A DNA stretch of 64,000 nucleotides from Anianabacter salinae (GTDB lineage Bacteria > Pseudomonadota > Alphaproteobacteria > Rhodobacterales > Rhodobacteraceae): positions 1-64,000 of the forward strand of contig NZ_JAHQZS010000009.1 in NCBI RefSeq assembly GCF_019061145.1, read 5' to 3'. Positions 17,340-25,822 of this stretch are shown here, piece after piece (position 1 is the stretch's first letter; each line of letters opens with the position of its first letter). Below the pieces are notes generated by a model, which had not been told where the DNA came from, made no database searches, and was given only the letters and a program-made list of their open reading frames with translations. The translations under genes and the position numbers were made by a program.

Positions 17340-18203
17340 TTAGGGGTGAGTTGCGGCGAAGGTCAGGATAGCCTTCGCCACTGCCTCGCACGCTTCTTCG
17401 TGCACCAGATGCCCAAGCTCGCCAAGGCTTTCAACGCGCGCATGTGCCATCCGCGCCGCCGCGTCGCGGGATGTCCCCGCGGGGACAGTGCCGTCTTTTT
17501 CGCCGACAAGGAACAGCGTCGGCACCTTGATCTGCGGCAGGCGGGACAGCAGGCTGTCCAGCTTCCACTGCGCCATCATCTGAAGCGTGCCGTCGACATG
17601 CGCTCGGTCCTGCACCAGCCTCGTATACAGCTGAAGCATCTCGGCATCGACCACCGATCCGGTGCTTTCCAGCAGATCGCGCACCCGCGCCTCGCCGCCG
17701 GAAAACCGCGAGAACAGCGTCGGCACCAACGGGTTCAACGCCAGCATCTTCGCCATCACCGGGAACAGCACGCCCGAGATGCCCTTGAACGACCCAAGCG
17801 CGGCGTTGATCCCGACGATCGCCTTGGGGGCAGTTGGCAGGATCTCGGCCAGCCGCAAGGCAACCGCACCGCCCGCCGAGTGTCCGACGATCAGGTCCGG
17901 CGCCCAGCCTTCCTGCGCCAGCAGCGCGGCCAGATCCTCGGCCATCGCATCGAGCCCGCAGCGCCAGCGCGTGCCAAGCTGGGTGAAGCCCTGTCCCGGC
18001 AGATCGGGCGCGATGCAGGTCATGTGCGGCGCCAGAAGCGGCATCAGGCGACGCCAGCTTTGCGTCGCGCCGCCTGCGCCGTGCAGCAGCAGGCACACCG
18101 GGCCGTCGCCCATCACCTGCACATGCCAGCGATGCGGTCGGCAGGCGATGCGCCGGGAGGCATCGGCGTGCGGCCATCCGGCAAGATCCTCGGGCCAGCG
18201 CAT
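17340..18203 (-). CDS. bchO: BchO, alpha/beta hydrolase of the magnesium chelatase operon
   Basis: ATG 18203 follows the bchD stop by one base (TGACATG) and gives 287 residues, the usual BchO length. The alpha/beta hydrolase fold shows the oxyanion region LLLHGAGGA, the nucleophile elbow GHSAGGA and a late histidine in ELGHLVHEE. BchO is a conserved accessory protein of the magnesium-chelatase step of bacteriochlorophyll synthesis; its reaction is not established. A perfect parS-like palindrome (17472-17487) lies inside and encodes VPAGT. The gene is last in bchI-bchD-bchO and converges on parB. Confidence 0.93.
   Translation of the reverse strand: MRWPEDLAGWPHADASRRIACRPHRWHVQVMGDGPVCLLLHGAGGATQSWRRLMPLLAPHMTCIAPDLPGQGFTQLGTRWRCGLDAMAEDLAALLAQEGWAPDLIVGHSAGGAVALRLAEILPTAPKAIVGINAALGSFKGISGVLFPVMAKMLALNPLVPTLFSRFSGGEARVRDLLESTGSVVDAEMLQLYTRLVQDRAHVDGTLQMMAQWKLDSLLSRLPQIKVPTLFLVGEKDGTVPAGTSRDAAARMAHARVESLGELGHLVHEEACEAVAKAILTFAATHP
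17472..17487. repeat. parS-like palindrome, copy 4 (inside bchO)
   Basis: Perfect TGTCCCCGCGGGGACA, 140 bp from copy 3. On the bchO strand it is read as (T)VPAGT. Confidence 0.75.
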
Positions 18204-18204
18204 G

Positions 18205-19809
18205 TCAGTCCAGCGCCGCGCCGACGGCGCGCGACAGACGGTCCGCATCCGCGCGCGGCAGCGGCAGATAGATCGCGTCCATCTCGGCGGCCAACTGGCC
18301 GAGCGTGGGCGCAGGGCGATTGCCGGTGTCGATCAGCAGCCCGGCGATACCTTGTCCCCGGAGGGACCGCGCGAGCCGGCTGGCATCCTCGGCCGCCTGC
18401 GCGCGCCCCGGCTGACCATCGAGGCCGACATTGGCGCGACCGTCGGTCAACACCGCAACGGTGGGCGTCATGCCCCGCGCCCGTGCCTGCATGGCAAGTT
18501 CGAGCGCCACCTGGAGGCCAGAGGCAAGCGGCGTGCCGCCCCCGCCGGGCAGGCCCGCAAGGCGACGCTTGGTCTGCACAAGGCTGCGGGTAGGTGGCAG
18601 CAGCAATTCCGCCCCCGTGCCCCGGAACGAGATCAGCGCAACATGGTCCCGGCGGGAATAGGCCTGCGCCAGCAGCAACTCGACGGCGCCTTTTGCCTCG
18701 GCCAGACGCGCCATTGCTGCAGAGCCAGACGCATCGACGGTGAAGATCAGCAAGCGGTCGGACTTGCTCTCGTACCGCTTCACGCGGATGTCGGATGGGC
18801 GGATATGCAGCCCCTGTCCCCGCGGGGACATCGCCTGGCGCACCGTTTGCCAGGGCGCGGCGGCGCGAAGTGTGGCGATCAGGTCGATGCGCGATTGTCC
18901 GTCCAGCTTGCCGGGGCGAGAGGGAAGGGGGCGACCGCGACGGTTGCCCTTCTGCGCGGCGCCGGTTCCGCTCGACGTCTTCGACATGCGCGTCGCGCGC
19001 CCCGCAGCAAGTCGGGCCAGCAATTCGGGCGGCAACGCGGCGCGCGCGGCCTCGATCAGCAACTCGTCGGGGATGCCGTCCTGTTGCTGCGTCTCTTCCT
19101 CGACGCTGTCGTCGGGTCGGTCCGGTTCGGGCGGCGGCGGCTCATCTTCCTCGGGTGTCCCCGCGGGGACAATGGTGGCGCGGTGCCCGTAGACCAGTGT
19201 CGCGGCCATCGACAGATCCTCGTCGCTCACGATGTCCCGGCCCCAGAGCGCAGAATGGGCGCGGGCGGCCGCGAGGGCGAGGCGCGGAGCGCGCAGGCTG
19301 TCGATGCCAAGGGAGGCCGCGGTCGTGGTCAGCGCGGCGATGGCATCCGCCGGGATGATGATGCGACTCAGGCGGGCGCGCGCCACCTCGATATCCCACT
19401 CGGTCTCGATCTCGGTATCACCGATGGCCACGTTATCCAGCGCGACGAACAGGCCCAGCCGGTCGGTCAACGCCGAAGGCAGACCTTCGTCCTCGTCCGC
19501 CGATTCGTCCAGCGCGACAAGGCAATGCGTGCCGCCGTCCAGCGCCTGTGCCAACCGGGCGCCAAGCGCAGGCGTGGCGCGTTCGGCCATGGTCAGGATC
19601 AGTGCCGAGGGTGTATCCAGCAATCCGCGCGTGCGCCGAATGTCCCCGGCGGACAGGGTCGCGGCTAGATCGACGCCGCCGAACAGCGCGTCATCGCCGA
19701 TGCCGGGATGCAGTTTCCGGCGGGGCAGGGGAAGCGCACCCAAACCTTCGAGGAAGGTATCGCGCACTGGGCCGGAGCGGGCGCGCAACCAAAGGCCCGT
19801 CAGCCCCAC
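18205..19809 (-). CDS. bchD: BchD, magnesium chelatase AAA/VWA subunit
   Basis: BchD pairs with BchI in the ATP-driven complex that inserts Mg into protoporphyrin IX with BchH. The product shows a degenerate AAA half, a proline/acidic linker (EEDEPPPPEPDRPDD) and a C-terminal VWA domain with the MIDAS motif DASGSAA and GGGGTPLASG. Within the allowed start codons the first is GTG 19809 (534 residues). However, protein sequence resembling BchD (LETWARARLALALLCVDP) continues upstream to a CTG at 19875, overlapping the bchI stop and with GAGG before it. That start would give 556 residues, close to known BchD lengths. The true start is therefore uncertain. Confidence 0.93.
   Translation of the reverse strand: MGLTGLWLRARSGPVRDTFLEGLGALPLPRRKLHPGIGDDALFGGVDLAATLSAGDIRRTRGLLDTPSALILTMAERATPALGARLAQALDGGTHCLVALDESADEDEGLPSALTDRLGLFVALDNVAIGDTEIETEWDIEVARARLSRIIIPADAIAALTTTAASLGIDSLRAPRLALAAARAHSALWGRDIVSDEDLSMAATLVYGHRATIVPAGTPEEDEPPPPEPDRPDDSVEEETQQQDGIPDELLIEAARAALPPELLARLAAGRATRMSKTSSGTGAAQKGNRRGRPLPSRPGKLDGQSRIDLIATLRAAAPWQTVRQAMSPRGQGLHIRPSDIRVKRYESKSDRLLIFTVDASGSAAMARLAEAKGAVELLLAQAYSRRDHVALISFRGTGAELLLPPTRSLVQTKRRLAGLPGGGGTPLASGLQVALELAMQARARGMTPTVAVLTDGRANVGLDGQPGRAQAAEDASRLARSLRGQGIAGLLIDTGNRPAPTLGQLAAEMDAIYLPLPRADADRLSRAVGAALD
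18815..18830. repeat. parS-like palindrome, copy 5 (inside bchD)
   Basis: Perfect TGTCCCCGCGGGGACA, read in bchD in a different frame from copies 2 and 4 (MSPRGQ). Confidence 0.75.
19156..19171. repeat. parS-like palindrome, copy 6 (inside bchD linker)
   Basis: Perfect TGTCCCCGCGGGGACA, read as IVPAGT at the edge of the proline/acidic linker of BchD. Confidence 0.75.
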
Positions 19810-19871
19810 GGGATCGACGCACAGCAGCGCCAGAGCCAGCCGGGCGCGGGCCCATGTCTCCAGCCCGGCGG

Positions 19872-20876
19872 TCAGGCGAGAACCTCGTCCACGACGCGGG
19901 CCACGCGGGTGGTCGATCCGGCATCGTCCAGCGGATCACGGCGAAGCCGGTGACGCAGAGCCGAGGCTGCGACGGCGCGAATATGGGAACGATCGATCCG
20001 TAATTCTCCAAGGAAGGCCGCGTGGGCACGGGCCGCCTTGAGCAGCGTCAACTCGCCCCGCAACCCGTCTGACCCCAGCGCGACGCACAGCTCGGCGCAG
20101 TCACGAAGGGCGGTATCGGGGGCGACCACGTCAGGCAGGACGCCGCGCGCCGCAAGGATCTGCTTGCGCAACTTGGTGTCCTTGCCGCGCCATGTCTTGA
20201 GGAATGCCTCAGGCTCGCGTTCATAGGCGTCGCGGCGGCGGATCACTTCGATCCGTTCCTCCATGTCGGTGGGGGATTTCACCTCGACCGACAGGCCGAA
20301 GCGGTCCAGCAGCTGCGGGCGCAATTCGCCTTCTTCGGGGTTGCCGGATCCGACGAGCACGAAACGCGCCGGGTGGCGGATCGACAGGCCTTCGCGTTCC
20401 ACCACGTTCTCACCCGACTGGGCGACGTCGAGCAGCAGATCGACGATGTGATCCTCCAGCAGGTTCACCTCGTCGATATAGAGGTATCCGCGGTTGGCAC
20501 GGGCCAGAAGCCCCGGCTCGAACGCCTTTTCCCCGCGGGTCAGGGCGCGTTCGATGTCGAGCGCGCCGACGACGCGATCCTCGGTCACGCCAAGCGGCAG
20601 ATCGACCACGGGGGTAGGGCGCGTGACGATCTTTTTCGACCCTGTTTCAGCCCAATCGGGGCAATCCTCGACCCGGGCCGAGTTCACCGGGCAGCCTTCC
20701 ACCTGCTCTATGGGAGGCAACAGCGCGGCCAAGGCCCGCACAGCGGTCGACTTGCCGGTGCCGCGATCGCCGAACACCAGAACGCCGCCGATGCGCGGGT
20801 CGATGGCGGTCAGCACCATGGCGCGTTTCATCTCGTCCTGGCCGACGATGGCCGAGAAGGGGAAGGGTTGTGTCAT
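19872..20876 (-). CDS. bchI: BchI, magnesium chelatase AAA+ ATPase subunit
   Basis: The 334-residue protein is an AAA+ ATPase with Walker A GDRGTGKST (about residues 36-44) and Walker B in YLYIDEVNLL. The sensor region SGNPEEGELRPQLLDRFG is characteristic of Mg-chelatase I subunits. It hydrolyses ATP in the chelatase complex. The ATG at 20876 overlaps the crtA stop (ATGA), so crtA, bchI, bchD and bchO are one tightly coupled minus-strand operon driven from the crtA/crtI control region. Confidence 0.96.
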   Translation of the reverse strand: MTQPFPFSAIVGQDEMKRAMVLTAIDPRIGGVLVFGDRGTGKSTAVRALAALLPPIEQVEGCPVNSARVEDCPDWAETGSKKIVTRPTPVVDLPLGVTEDRVVGALDIERALTRGEKAFEPGLLARANRGYLYIDEVNLLEDHIVDLLLDVAQSGENVVEREGLSIRHPARFVLVGSGNPEEGELRPQLLDRFGLSVEVKSPTDMEERIEVIRRRDAYEREPEAFLKTWRGKDTKLRKQILAARGVLPDVVAPDTALRDCAELCVALGSDGLRGELTLLKAARAHAAFLGELRIDRSHIRAVAASALRHRLRRDPLDDAGSTTRVARVVDEVLA

Positions 20877-21586
20877 GCGGCCTCCGGGCGCGCGGATTTG
20901 AACAGGGCAGGGGCATCGGACCACGCGCCGTGGGTGCCGACAACACGGAACCGCGCATACAGCTCTTCGCGGAACCAGCCGCCGTCGCGCACCTGCCGGA
21001 TGGCGCGGGCGTGCGGGCCGTCTGCATGGGCGAAACGCGTCATCGACGCGGCGTCGGGCCAGATCGAGAACGTCGCCTGCTGGACCCAGGGCACCTCGCC
21101 GACGCCGATCTTGAACAGCACGTCCGGGTTGCTGCCGATGGCGCCGGAAATCGGCGGCTCGGCGCCCCAGAACCTGGGGATCGCGCTTGGCCGCAGGGTG
21201 GCGCGGGTCAGCACGGCAAGCGGGCCGCCGCCGGGGTCATCGCCGGGGGAAAACGGCTCTGTTCCGGCCCAGCGGCCGCGCGCGGACAGGGCAGACAGGA
21301 TCACCGTCCAGCATTCCGTCGATTGCGCCGCCCAGCGGGAGAAGGGTGCTGCGGTCTTCGTGGCGCGGGTTGCGGCCTCTGTGCTGTCCCACGTCGCAAG
21401 GATGCCCCAGACCGAGAAGTTCGGCACCGGGGTGAACCCCTCGCCGGTGCCCGTACCGCACAGCTTGAACGTGCCAAGCCCGGCTTGTCCCCGCAGGGAC
21501 AGGCGCGCGGCCCCCATCTGCCCGAGAACCCAGGCACGGGTGGCGAATCGCGAAAAGCGATACAGGCTGAGTGTGGCGATCTGCAC
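20873..21586 (-). CDS. crtA: CrtA, spheroidene monooxygenase
   Basis: The 237-residue product matches the CrtA family in length and in motifs such as PNFSVWGILATWDS, FSRWAAQSTECWTVILSALSARGRW and the late region GEVPWVQQATFSIWP. It oxidises spheroidene to spheroidenone under oxygen, so the cell probably makes the red ketocarotenoid. The start is GTG at 21586 with GGAG 9 bp upstream. A near-perfect parS-like palindrome lies inside the gene (21486). It is the first gene of the crtA-bchIDO operon and divergent from crtI. Confidence 0.93.
   Translation of the reverse strand: MQIATLSLYRFSRFATRAWVLGQMGAARLSLRGQAGLGTFKLCGTGTGEGFTPVPNFSVWGILATWDSTEAATRATKTAAPFSRWAAQSTECWTVILSALSARGRWAGTEPFSPGDDPGGGPLAVLTRATLRPSAIPRFWGAEPPISGAIGSNPDVLFKIGVGEVPWVQQATFSIWPDAASMTRFAHADGPHARAIRQVRDGGWFREELYARFRVVGTHGAWSDAPALFKSARPEAA
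21486..21501. repeat. parS-like palindrome, copy 7 (inside crtA)
   Basis: TGTCCCCGCAGGGACA, one mismatch. On the crtA strand it is read as SLRGQ. It is the rightmost copy found. Confidence 0.65.
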
Positions 21587-21603
21587 CCGCGAGTCTCCAA
21601 AAC

Positions 21604-21621
21604 TGTCAACCTAGTCTGACA
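21604..21621. promoter_or_regulatory. PpsR/CrtJ-type operator, crtA side
   Basis: TGTCAACCTAGTCTGACA fits TGT-N12-ACA exactly, 18 bp upstream of the crtA start. PpsR/CrtJ represses crt and bch genes under oxygen by binding two such sites; its gene is not in the window. Confidence 0.8.
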
Positions 21622-21690
21622 TGACGTTTCGGGGTTTGAAAGACTGATCCACAGATCTTGGCCTTGACGCAGGCCCCTGATCCGGCCGAA

Positions 21691-21708
21691 TGTAAATCCA
21701 GATTGACA
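21691..21708. promoter_or_regulatory. PpsR/CrtJ-type operator, crtI side
   Basis: TGTAAATCCAGATTGACA fits TGT-N12-ACA, 20 bp before the crtI start. With the site at 21604 it forms a distal pair 87 bp apart, flanking the divergent promoters. Confidence 0.8.
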
Positions 21709-21727
21709 CTTATGCGCGTGGCCCGGA

Positions 21728-23275
21728 ATGACACATGACGAGCAGCCCCATGCCATCGTGATCGGCGCCGGATTGGGCGGGCTGGCCTCGGCGATGCGCC
21801 TTGGCGCCAAGGGCTACCGCGTGACGGTGATCGACAAGCTGGACATGCCCGGCGGGCGCGGATCGTCGATCACGCAGAACGGCTATCGCTTCGATCTTGG
21901 TCCAACCATCGTGACCGTACCGCAGGTGTTCCGCGAGCTTTGGGCGGCCTGCGGGCGTGATTTCGACGCCGACGTGACGCTGACCGCGATGGACCCGTTT
22001 TATGAGATTCGCTGGCCCGACGGGTCGTCGTTCACCGCCCGGCAAGACACCGACAAGATGCGCGCCGAGGTTGCCCGCCTGTCGCCCGGCGATGCCAAGG
22101 GCTACGAGCGATTCCTCAAGGACAGCGAAGCGCGCTACTGGTTCGGGTTCGAGGATCTGGGCCGCCGCCCGATGGACACGCTTCTGGGGCTGGCCAAGGT
22201 GCTGCCCACTTTCGCCATGATGCGCGCTGACAGGTCGGTCTATGCCCATGCCGCGCGCCGGTTCCGGGATGAGCGCCTGCGCATGGCGTTCAGCTTTCAC
22301 CCGCTGTTCATCGGCGGCGATCCGTTCAACGTCACGTCGATGTATATCCTCGTCAGCCATCTCGAAAAGGAATTCGGGGTGCATTATGCGCAGGGAGGCG
22401 TTGCGGCGATCGCCAAGGCGATGGCGAACGTGATCCGCGATCAGGGCGGCAGCGTCGTCACCCGCACCGAGGTCGACGAGATCCTCATCGAGGCGGGCAC
22501 CGCGAAGGGCGTGCGCCTTGCGGGCAAGTCGGCCGAGGTGATTCCCGCCGATGTCGTGGTGTCGAACGCGGATGCCGGGCACACCTATGACCGCCTTCTG
22601 CGCAACCACCGCAAACGCCGCTGGACCGGGGCCAGGCTCAAGCGCTCACGCTGGTCGATGGGCCTGTTCGTCTGGTACTTCGGCACCAAGGGCACGCGCG
22701 ATATGTGGCCCGAAGTCGGGCATCATACCATCCTGAACGGCCCGCGCTATCAGGGTCTGGTCAAGGACATCTTCATCAACGGCAAGCTGTCCGAGGACAT
22801 GAGCCTTTATGTCCACCGTCCGTCCGTCAGCGACCCAAGCGTCGCGCCCGAGGGCGGGGATACCTTCTACGCGCTCTCGCCGGTGCCGCATCTGGGCTTT
22901 GACGATCCTGTGGACTGGGAGGCGATAGGCGAGACCTATCGCACCAAGGTCGCAGCGGTGCTGGAAGACCAGCTCTTGCCGGGCCTGTCGGGTCACCTCG
23001 ACGCCAGCATGACCCTCACGCCACCCGATTTCCGCGACCGTTACCTGTCGCCGCATGGCTCCGGGTTCTCGCTCGAGCCGCGCATCCTGCAATCGGCGTG
23101 GTTCCGGCCGCACAACGTCAGCGAAGAGGCCAAGGGGCTTTACCTCGTCGGCGCGGGCACGCATCCGGGCGCAGGGCTGCCCGGTGTCATCTCTTCAGCC
23201 GAAGTGCTGGGCAAGCTGGTGCCCGATGCCAACTGGACCCCTGCCGCCGAAGCGCCACGGTTGGCCGCCGAATGA
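21728..23275 (+). CDS. crtI: CrtI, phytoene desaturase
   Basis: A 515-residue FAD enzyme with the N-terminal dinucleotide fold VIGAGLGGLASAMRLGAKG, then PGGRGSS. The C-terminal carotenoid-desaturase signature is GLYLVGAGTHPGAGLPGVI. In spheroidene-pathway phototrophs CrtI carries out three desaturations of phytoene to neurosporene; the step number cannot be read from the sequence. Its TGA overlaps the crtB ATG by 2 bp, so the genes are translationally coupled. The promoter lies in the crtA/crtI intergenic region with two PpsR-type sites. Confidence 0.96.
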   Translation: MTHDEQPHAIVIGAGLGGLASAMRLGAKGYRVTVIDKLDMPGGRGSSITQNGYRFDLGPTIVTVPQVFRELWAACGRDFDADVTLTAMDPFYEIRWPDGSSFTARQDTDKMRAEVARLSPGDAKGYERFLKDSEARYWFGFEDLGRRPMDTLLGLAKVLPTFAMMRADRSVYAHAARRFRDERLRMAFSFHPLFIGGDPFNVTSMYILVSHLEKEFGVHYAQGGVAAIAKAMANVIRDQGGSVVTRTEVDEILIEAGTAKGVRLAGKSAEVIPADVVVSNADAGHTYDRLLRNHRKRRWTGARLKRSRWSMGLFVWYFGTKGTRDMWPEVGHHTILNGPRYQGLVKDIFINGKLSEDMSLYVHRPSVSDPSVAPEGGDTFYALSPVPHLGFDDPVDWEAIGETYRTKVAAVLEDQLLPGLSGHLDASMTLTPPDFRDRYLSPHGSGFSLEPRILQSAWFRPHNVSEEAKGLYLVGAGTHPGAGLPGVISSAEVLGKLVPDANWTPAAEAPRLAAE

Positions 23276-24312
23276 TCCCCGCTGCTGATCTTCTTCACTG
23301 CCGAGAGGCGATTCGCACCGGATCGTTCAGCTTTCATGCCGCTTCGCGCCTGCTGCCCGGCCGCGTGCGTGACCCGGCGCTTGCGCTCTATGCCTTCTGC
23401 CGTCTGGCGGACGATGCCGTGGACGAGAACGACGAAAAGGCGCACGCCGTCCTGACCCTGCGTGACCGGCTGGATCTGGTCTATGAGGGCCGCCCCCGGA
23501 ACACCCCCGCCGACCGCGCCTTTGCCGCCGTGGTCGAAGAGTTCGAGATGCCGCGCGCCTTGCCCGAGGCGCTGCTGGAAGGGCTTGCCTGGGATGCGGC
23601 GGGGCGGCGCTATGACACCCTGTCCGATCTGTTCGACTACTGCGCGCGCGTCGCCTCTGCCGTGGGCGCGATGATGGCGGTGCTGATGCGGGTGCGCGAC
23701 GCCGATGCCTTGGCGCGGGCCTGTGATCTGGGTCTTGCGATGCAGCTGACCAACATCGCCCGCGACGTGGGTGAGGATGCGCGCGCGCGCCGCATTTATC
23801 TGCCGCTCGAATGGCTCGACGAGGCCGGGATGGCGCCCGAGGCGTTCTTTGCCGATCCGCTGCCCACCGATGACGTCCGCGCCATGGTGCGCCGCCTGCT
23901 GACAGAGGCCGACCGGCTGTATCTGCGGTCCGAGGCGGGGGTTGCCGCGCTGCCCGCCGATTGCCGCCCCGGGATCTTTGCCGCACGACACATCTATGCC
24001 GGAATCGGCGGTGCGATCCGCCGCAACGGATACGACACGATCAGCTGGCGCAGCCGGACGACCAAGTCGCAAAAGATCGGCTGGCTTGGCTTGTCGACCC
24101 TGCGCGCTGGCGTTACGACCCTGATGCCCCGGTCCGCCGTGCTGCACGCACGGCCCGCGCCCGAAACCCTTTTCCTGGTCGAGGCTGCCGCGCAGAAAGC
24201 ACGCCGTCCGGCCTGGGGCGATGGCCGCTCTGGCGCACTGCTTGCGCTATTTGCGCAACTGGAAATGGAAGATCGCGCACGCCGCTCTGGAACTGCCCCT
24301 CCGGCCGTATAG
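23272..24312 (+). CDS. crtB: CrtB, phytoene synthase
   Basis: From the coupled ATG at 23272 the product is 346 residues. It has the two aspartate-rich motifs of squalene/phytoene synthases: FCRLADDAVDE near residue 40 and NIARDVGEDA near residue 165. It joins two geranylgeranyl diphosphates to phytoene. The frame is open upstream, but that part overlaps the CrtI C-terminus and reads as nonsense. tspO follows after 10 bp. Confidence 0.95.
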   Translation: MIPAADLLHCREAIRTGSFSFHAASRLLPGRVRDPALALYAFCRLADDAVDENDEKAHAVLTLRDRLDLVYEGRPRNTPADRAFAAVVEEFEMPRALPEALLEGLAWDAAGRRYDTLSDLFDYCARVASAVGAMMAVLMRVRDADALARACDLGLAMQLTNIARDVGEDARARRIYLPLEWLDEAGMAPEAFFADPLPTDDVRAMVRRLLTEADRLYLRSEAGVAALPADCRPGIFAARHIYAGIGGAIRRNGYDTISWRSRTTKSQKIGWLGLSTLRAGVTTLMPRSAVLHARPAPETLFLVEAAAQKARRPAWGDGRSGALLALFAQLEMEDRARRSGTAPPAV

Positions 24313-24322
24313 GTACGGTTTC

Positions 24323-24799
24323 ATGTATTGGGCGTTTTTCGCGATATTCCTCTCCGCCTGCCTTGCTGCGGGATCGACCGGCGCGATGTTTCCGCCGGGC
24401 AAATGGTATCGCGAGCTGTCCAAGCCGCCGTGGACGCCGCCGAACTGGCTGTTTCCTGTCGCCTGGACGACGCTTTATTTGCTGATCGCAGGGTCGGCGG
24501 CGCGCGTTGCCATCCTGCCCGGCTCGGGCTTCGCGCTGTCGATCTTCGCGCTCCAGATCGCGCTTAACACGCTGTGGACGCCGGTGTTCTTCGGCCTTCA
24601 CCGCCTGCGGGGCGGAATGGTCGTGCTGTCGCTCTTGTGGCTGTCTGTCGTGGCGACTGCAGGGGCCTTCTGGCTGCTCGATCCCATCGCCGGGTACATG
24701 CTGATTCCCTATATCGCTTGGGTCACAGTCGCCGGTGCCCTGAACTTCTCGGTCTGGCGGCGCAATCCCGACGTGAGGCCGGTCGAGACGCCGCTTTAA
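24323..24799 (+). CDS. tspO: TspO, tryptophan-rich sensory membrane protein
   Basis: A 158-residue five-helix membrane protein with features of the TspO/MBR family: KPPWTPPNWLFPVAWTTLY, ALNTLWTPVFFGLHR and the C-terminal YIAWVTVAGALNF. In Rhodobacter TspO sits in the outer membrane, binds tetrapyrroles and tunes photosynthesis gene expression to oxygen. ATG 24323 is chosen because it aligns with the family start; the longer frame from 24221 overlaps the crtB end. Its place between crtB and crtC is as in Rhodobacter. Confidence 0.93.
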   Translation: MYWAFFAIFLSACLAAGSTGAMFPPGKWYRELSKPPWTPPNWLFPVAWTTLYLLIAGSAARVAILPGSGFALSIFALQIALNTLWTPVFFGLHRLRGGMVVLSLLWLSVVATAGAFWLLDPIAGYMLIPYIAWVTVAGALNFSVWRRNPDVRPVETPL

Positions 24800-24808
24800 G
24801 CGCGGCCC

Positions 24809-25822
24809 TTACTCCCGAAACGCCCACCCCGCCCGTCGCGGCACCCGGACCGCAAGCATCGGCATCAGCCAAGGCCCGCGAAAGCGGTCCAGGTCCAGCG
24901 CCTCGTGAACGCCCACCGTGCGCTCGCCGTCCAGGACCGTTTCCACCGCCGAGCGGGAATAGAACGGCGCGTCCAGCATCGCCTTGACCTGCCGGGGCGC
25001 GTGGCCCGCATCGCATCGCGTCTCGCGGCGCAGCGCCCAGATCGTGCGGGGCAGGGGGGTCTTGGGGGGCGCAGCGCAGGGCACCGCATTGCCCCGCGCA
25101 TCGAAACGGATCGCGGCGGCCAGTGTGCTGCCATCGCGCCGTGCCGCATCGTATAGGCACACCGACCCGTCACGCAGCGGGAAACGCCCCCAGGTCCAAT
25201 AGCTGAAATCCTGTTCAAGCGCCCGGGTGCCGAAATTGGCGTCGAAATAGCCGTGCCCGCTCCATTCCCCGCGTCTGCCAAGGTCCACCTCGATTCGGGC
25301 CGTGGGCGCGAAAGGGCGCCAGACATGGGTTCCGGCGCTGGTCAATGGTAGCTCGACCGTGGTCAGCGCCGAAGGCGTGACGGTGATCCGCCCGCGCACC
25401 CGGCTGACCAGCGGCAGGGAAGACACCTCGTCGATGTCGATCTGCAACTGCCCGCCCCGCCAGTGCAGCCGCGAGGGGCCGACCTCGAACACATCGCGCG
25501 AAGTGCGCAGTGCGGCGCGGCCCCTGTCCGTCATGGTGAACCGCCCGCCCGGCCCGTAGGTGGCGACGTTGATGCAGACGTGGTTCTCGGGCGCCTTGCG
25601 GCCCGACCAGCGATACCAGGGCGAGAACACCGACCCGATGAAGGCGATCACCGAGACGGCGTATGTCCCGCAGTCGCTGATCCCGTCGACATACCACCAG
25701 GCATAGCCGTTCGGCGGGACGGCGAGGTGAAAGTTCGGTCCGTCAGAATCGTCTCTGCCGCGTGCCTGCCGGAGAGTGCCGCCATCGGCACCCCCGCCCC
25801 CGGATGAGTCCCGCCGCCGCAC
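24809..25822 (-). CDS. crtC: CrtC, carotenoid 1,2-hydratase (hydroxyneurosporene synthase)
   Basis: The family core begins at PNGYAWWYVDGISD and includes VIAFIGSVFSPWYRWSGR, INVATYGPGG, FTMTDRGRAALR and a late YFDANFGTRALE. CrtC adds water to the terminal double bond of neurosporene. The start is unclear: no ATG exists near the core. GTG 25822 is the nearest allowed codon, and the next is ATG 26026. All of these lie within crtD, so the two genes overlap by up to about 175 bp in different frames. The stop is 10 bp from the convergent tspO stop. Confidence 0.9.
   Translation of the reverse strand: MRRRDSSGGGGADGGTLRQARGRDDSDGPNFHLAVPPNGYAWWYVDGISDCGTYAVSVIAFIGSVFSPWYRWSGRKAPENHVCINVATYGPGGRFTMTDRGRAALRTSRDVFEVGPSRLHWRGGQLQIDIDEVSSLPLVSRVRGRITVTPSALTTVELPLTSAGTHVWRPFAPTARIEVDLGRRGEWSGHGYFDANFGTRALEQDFSYWTWGRFPLRDGSVCLYDAARRDGSTLAAAIRFDARGNAVPCAAPPKTPLPRTIWALRRETRCDAGHAPRQVKAMLDAPFYSRSAVETVLDGERTVGVHEALDLDRFRGPWLMPMLAVRVPRRAGWAFRE

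Noticed and set aside
18353-18368. Further weak matches to the parS-like palindrome (18353, 19641)
   Set aside because: They keep only part of the symmetry; at this GC content such partial matches can arise by chance, so they were not listed as sites.
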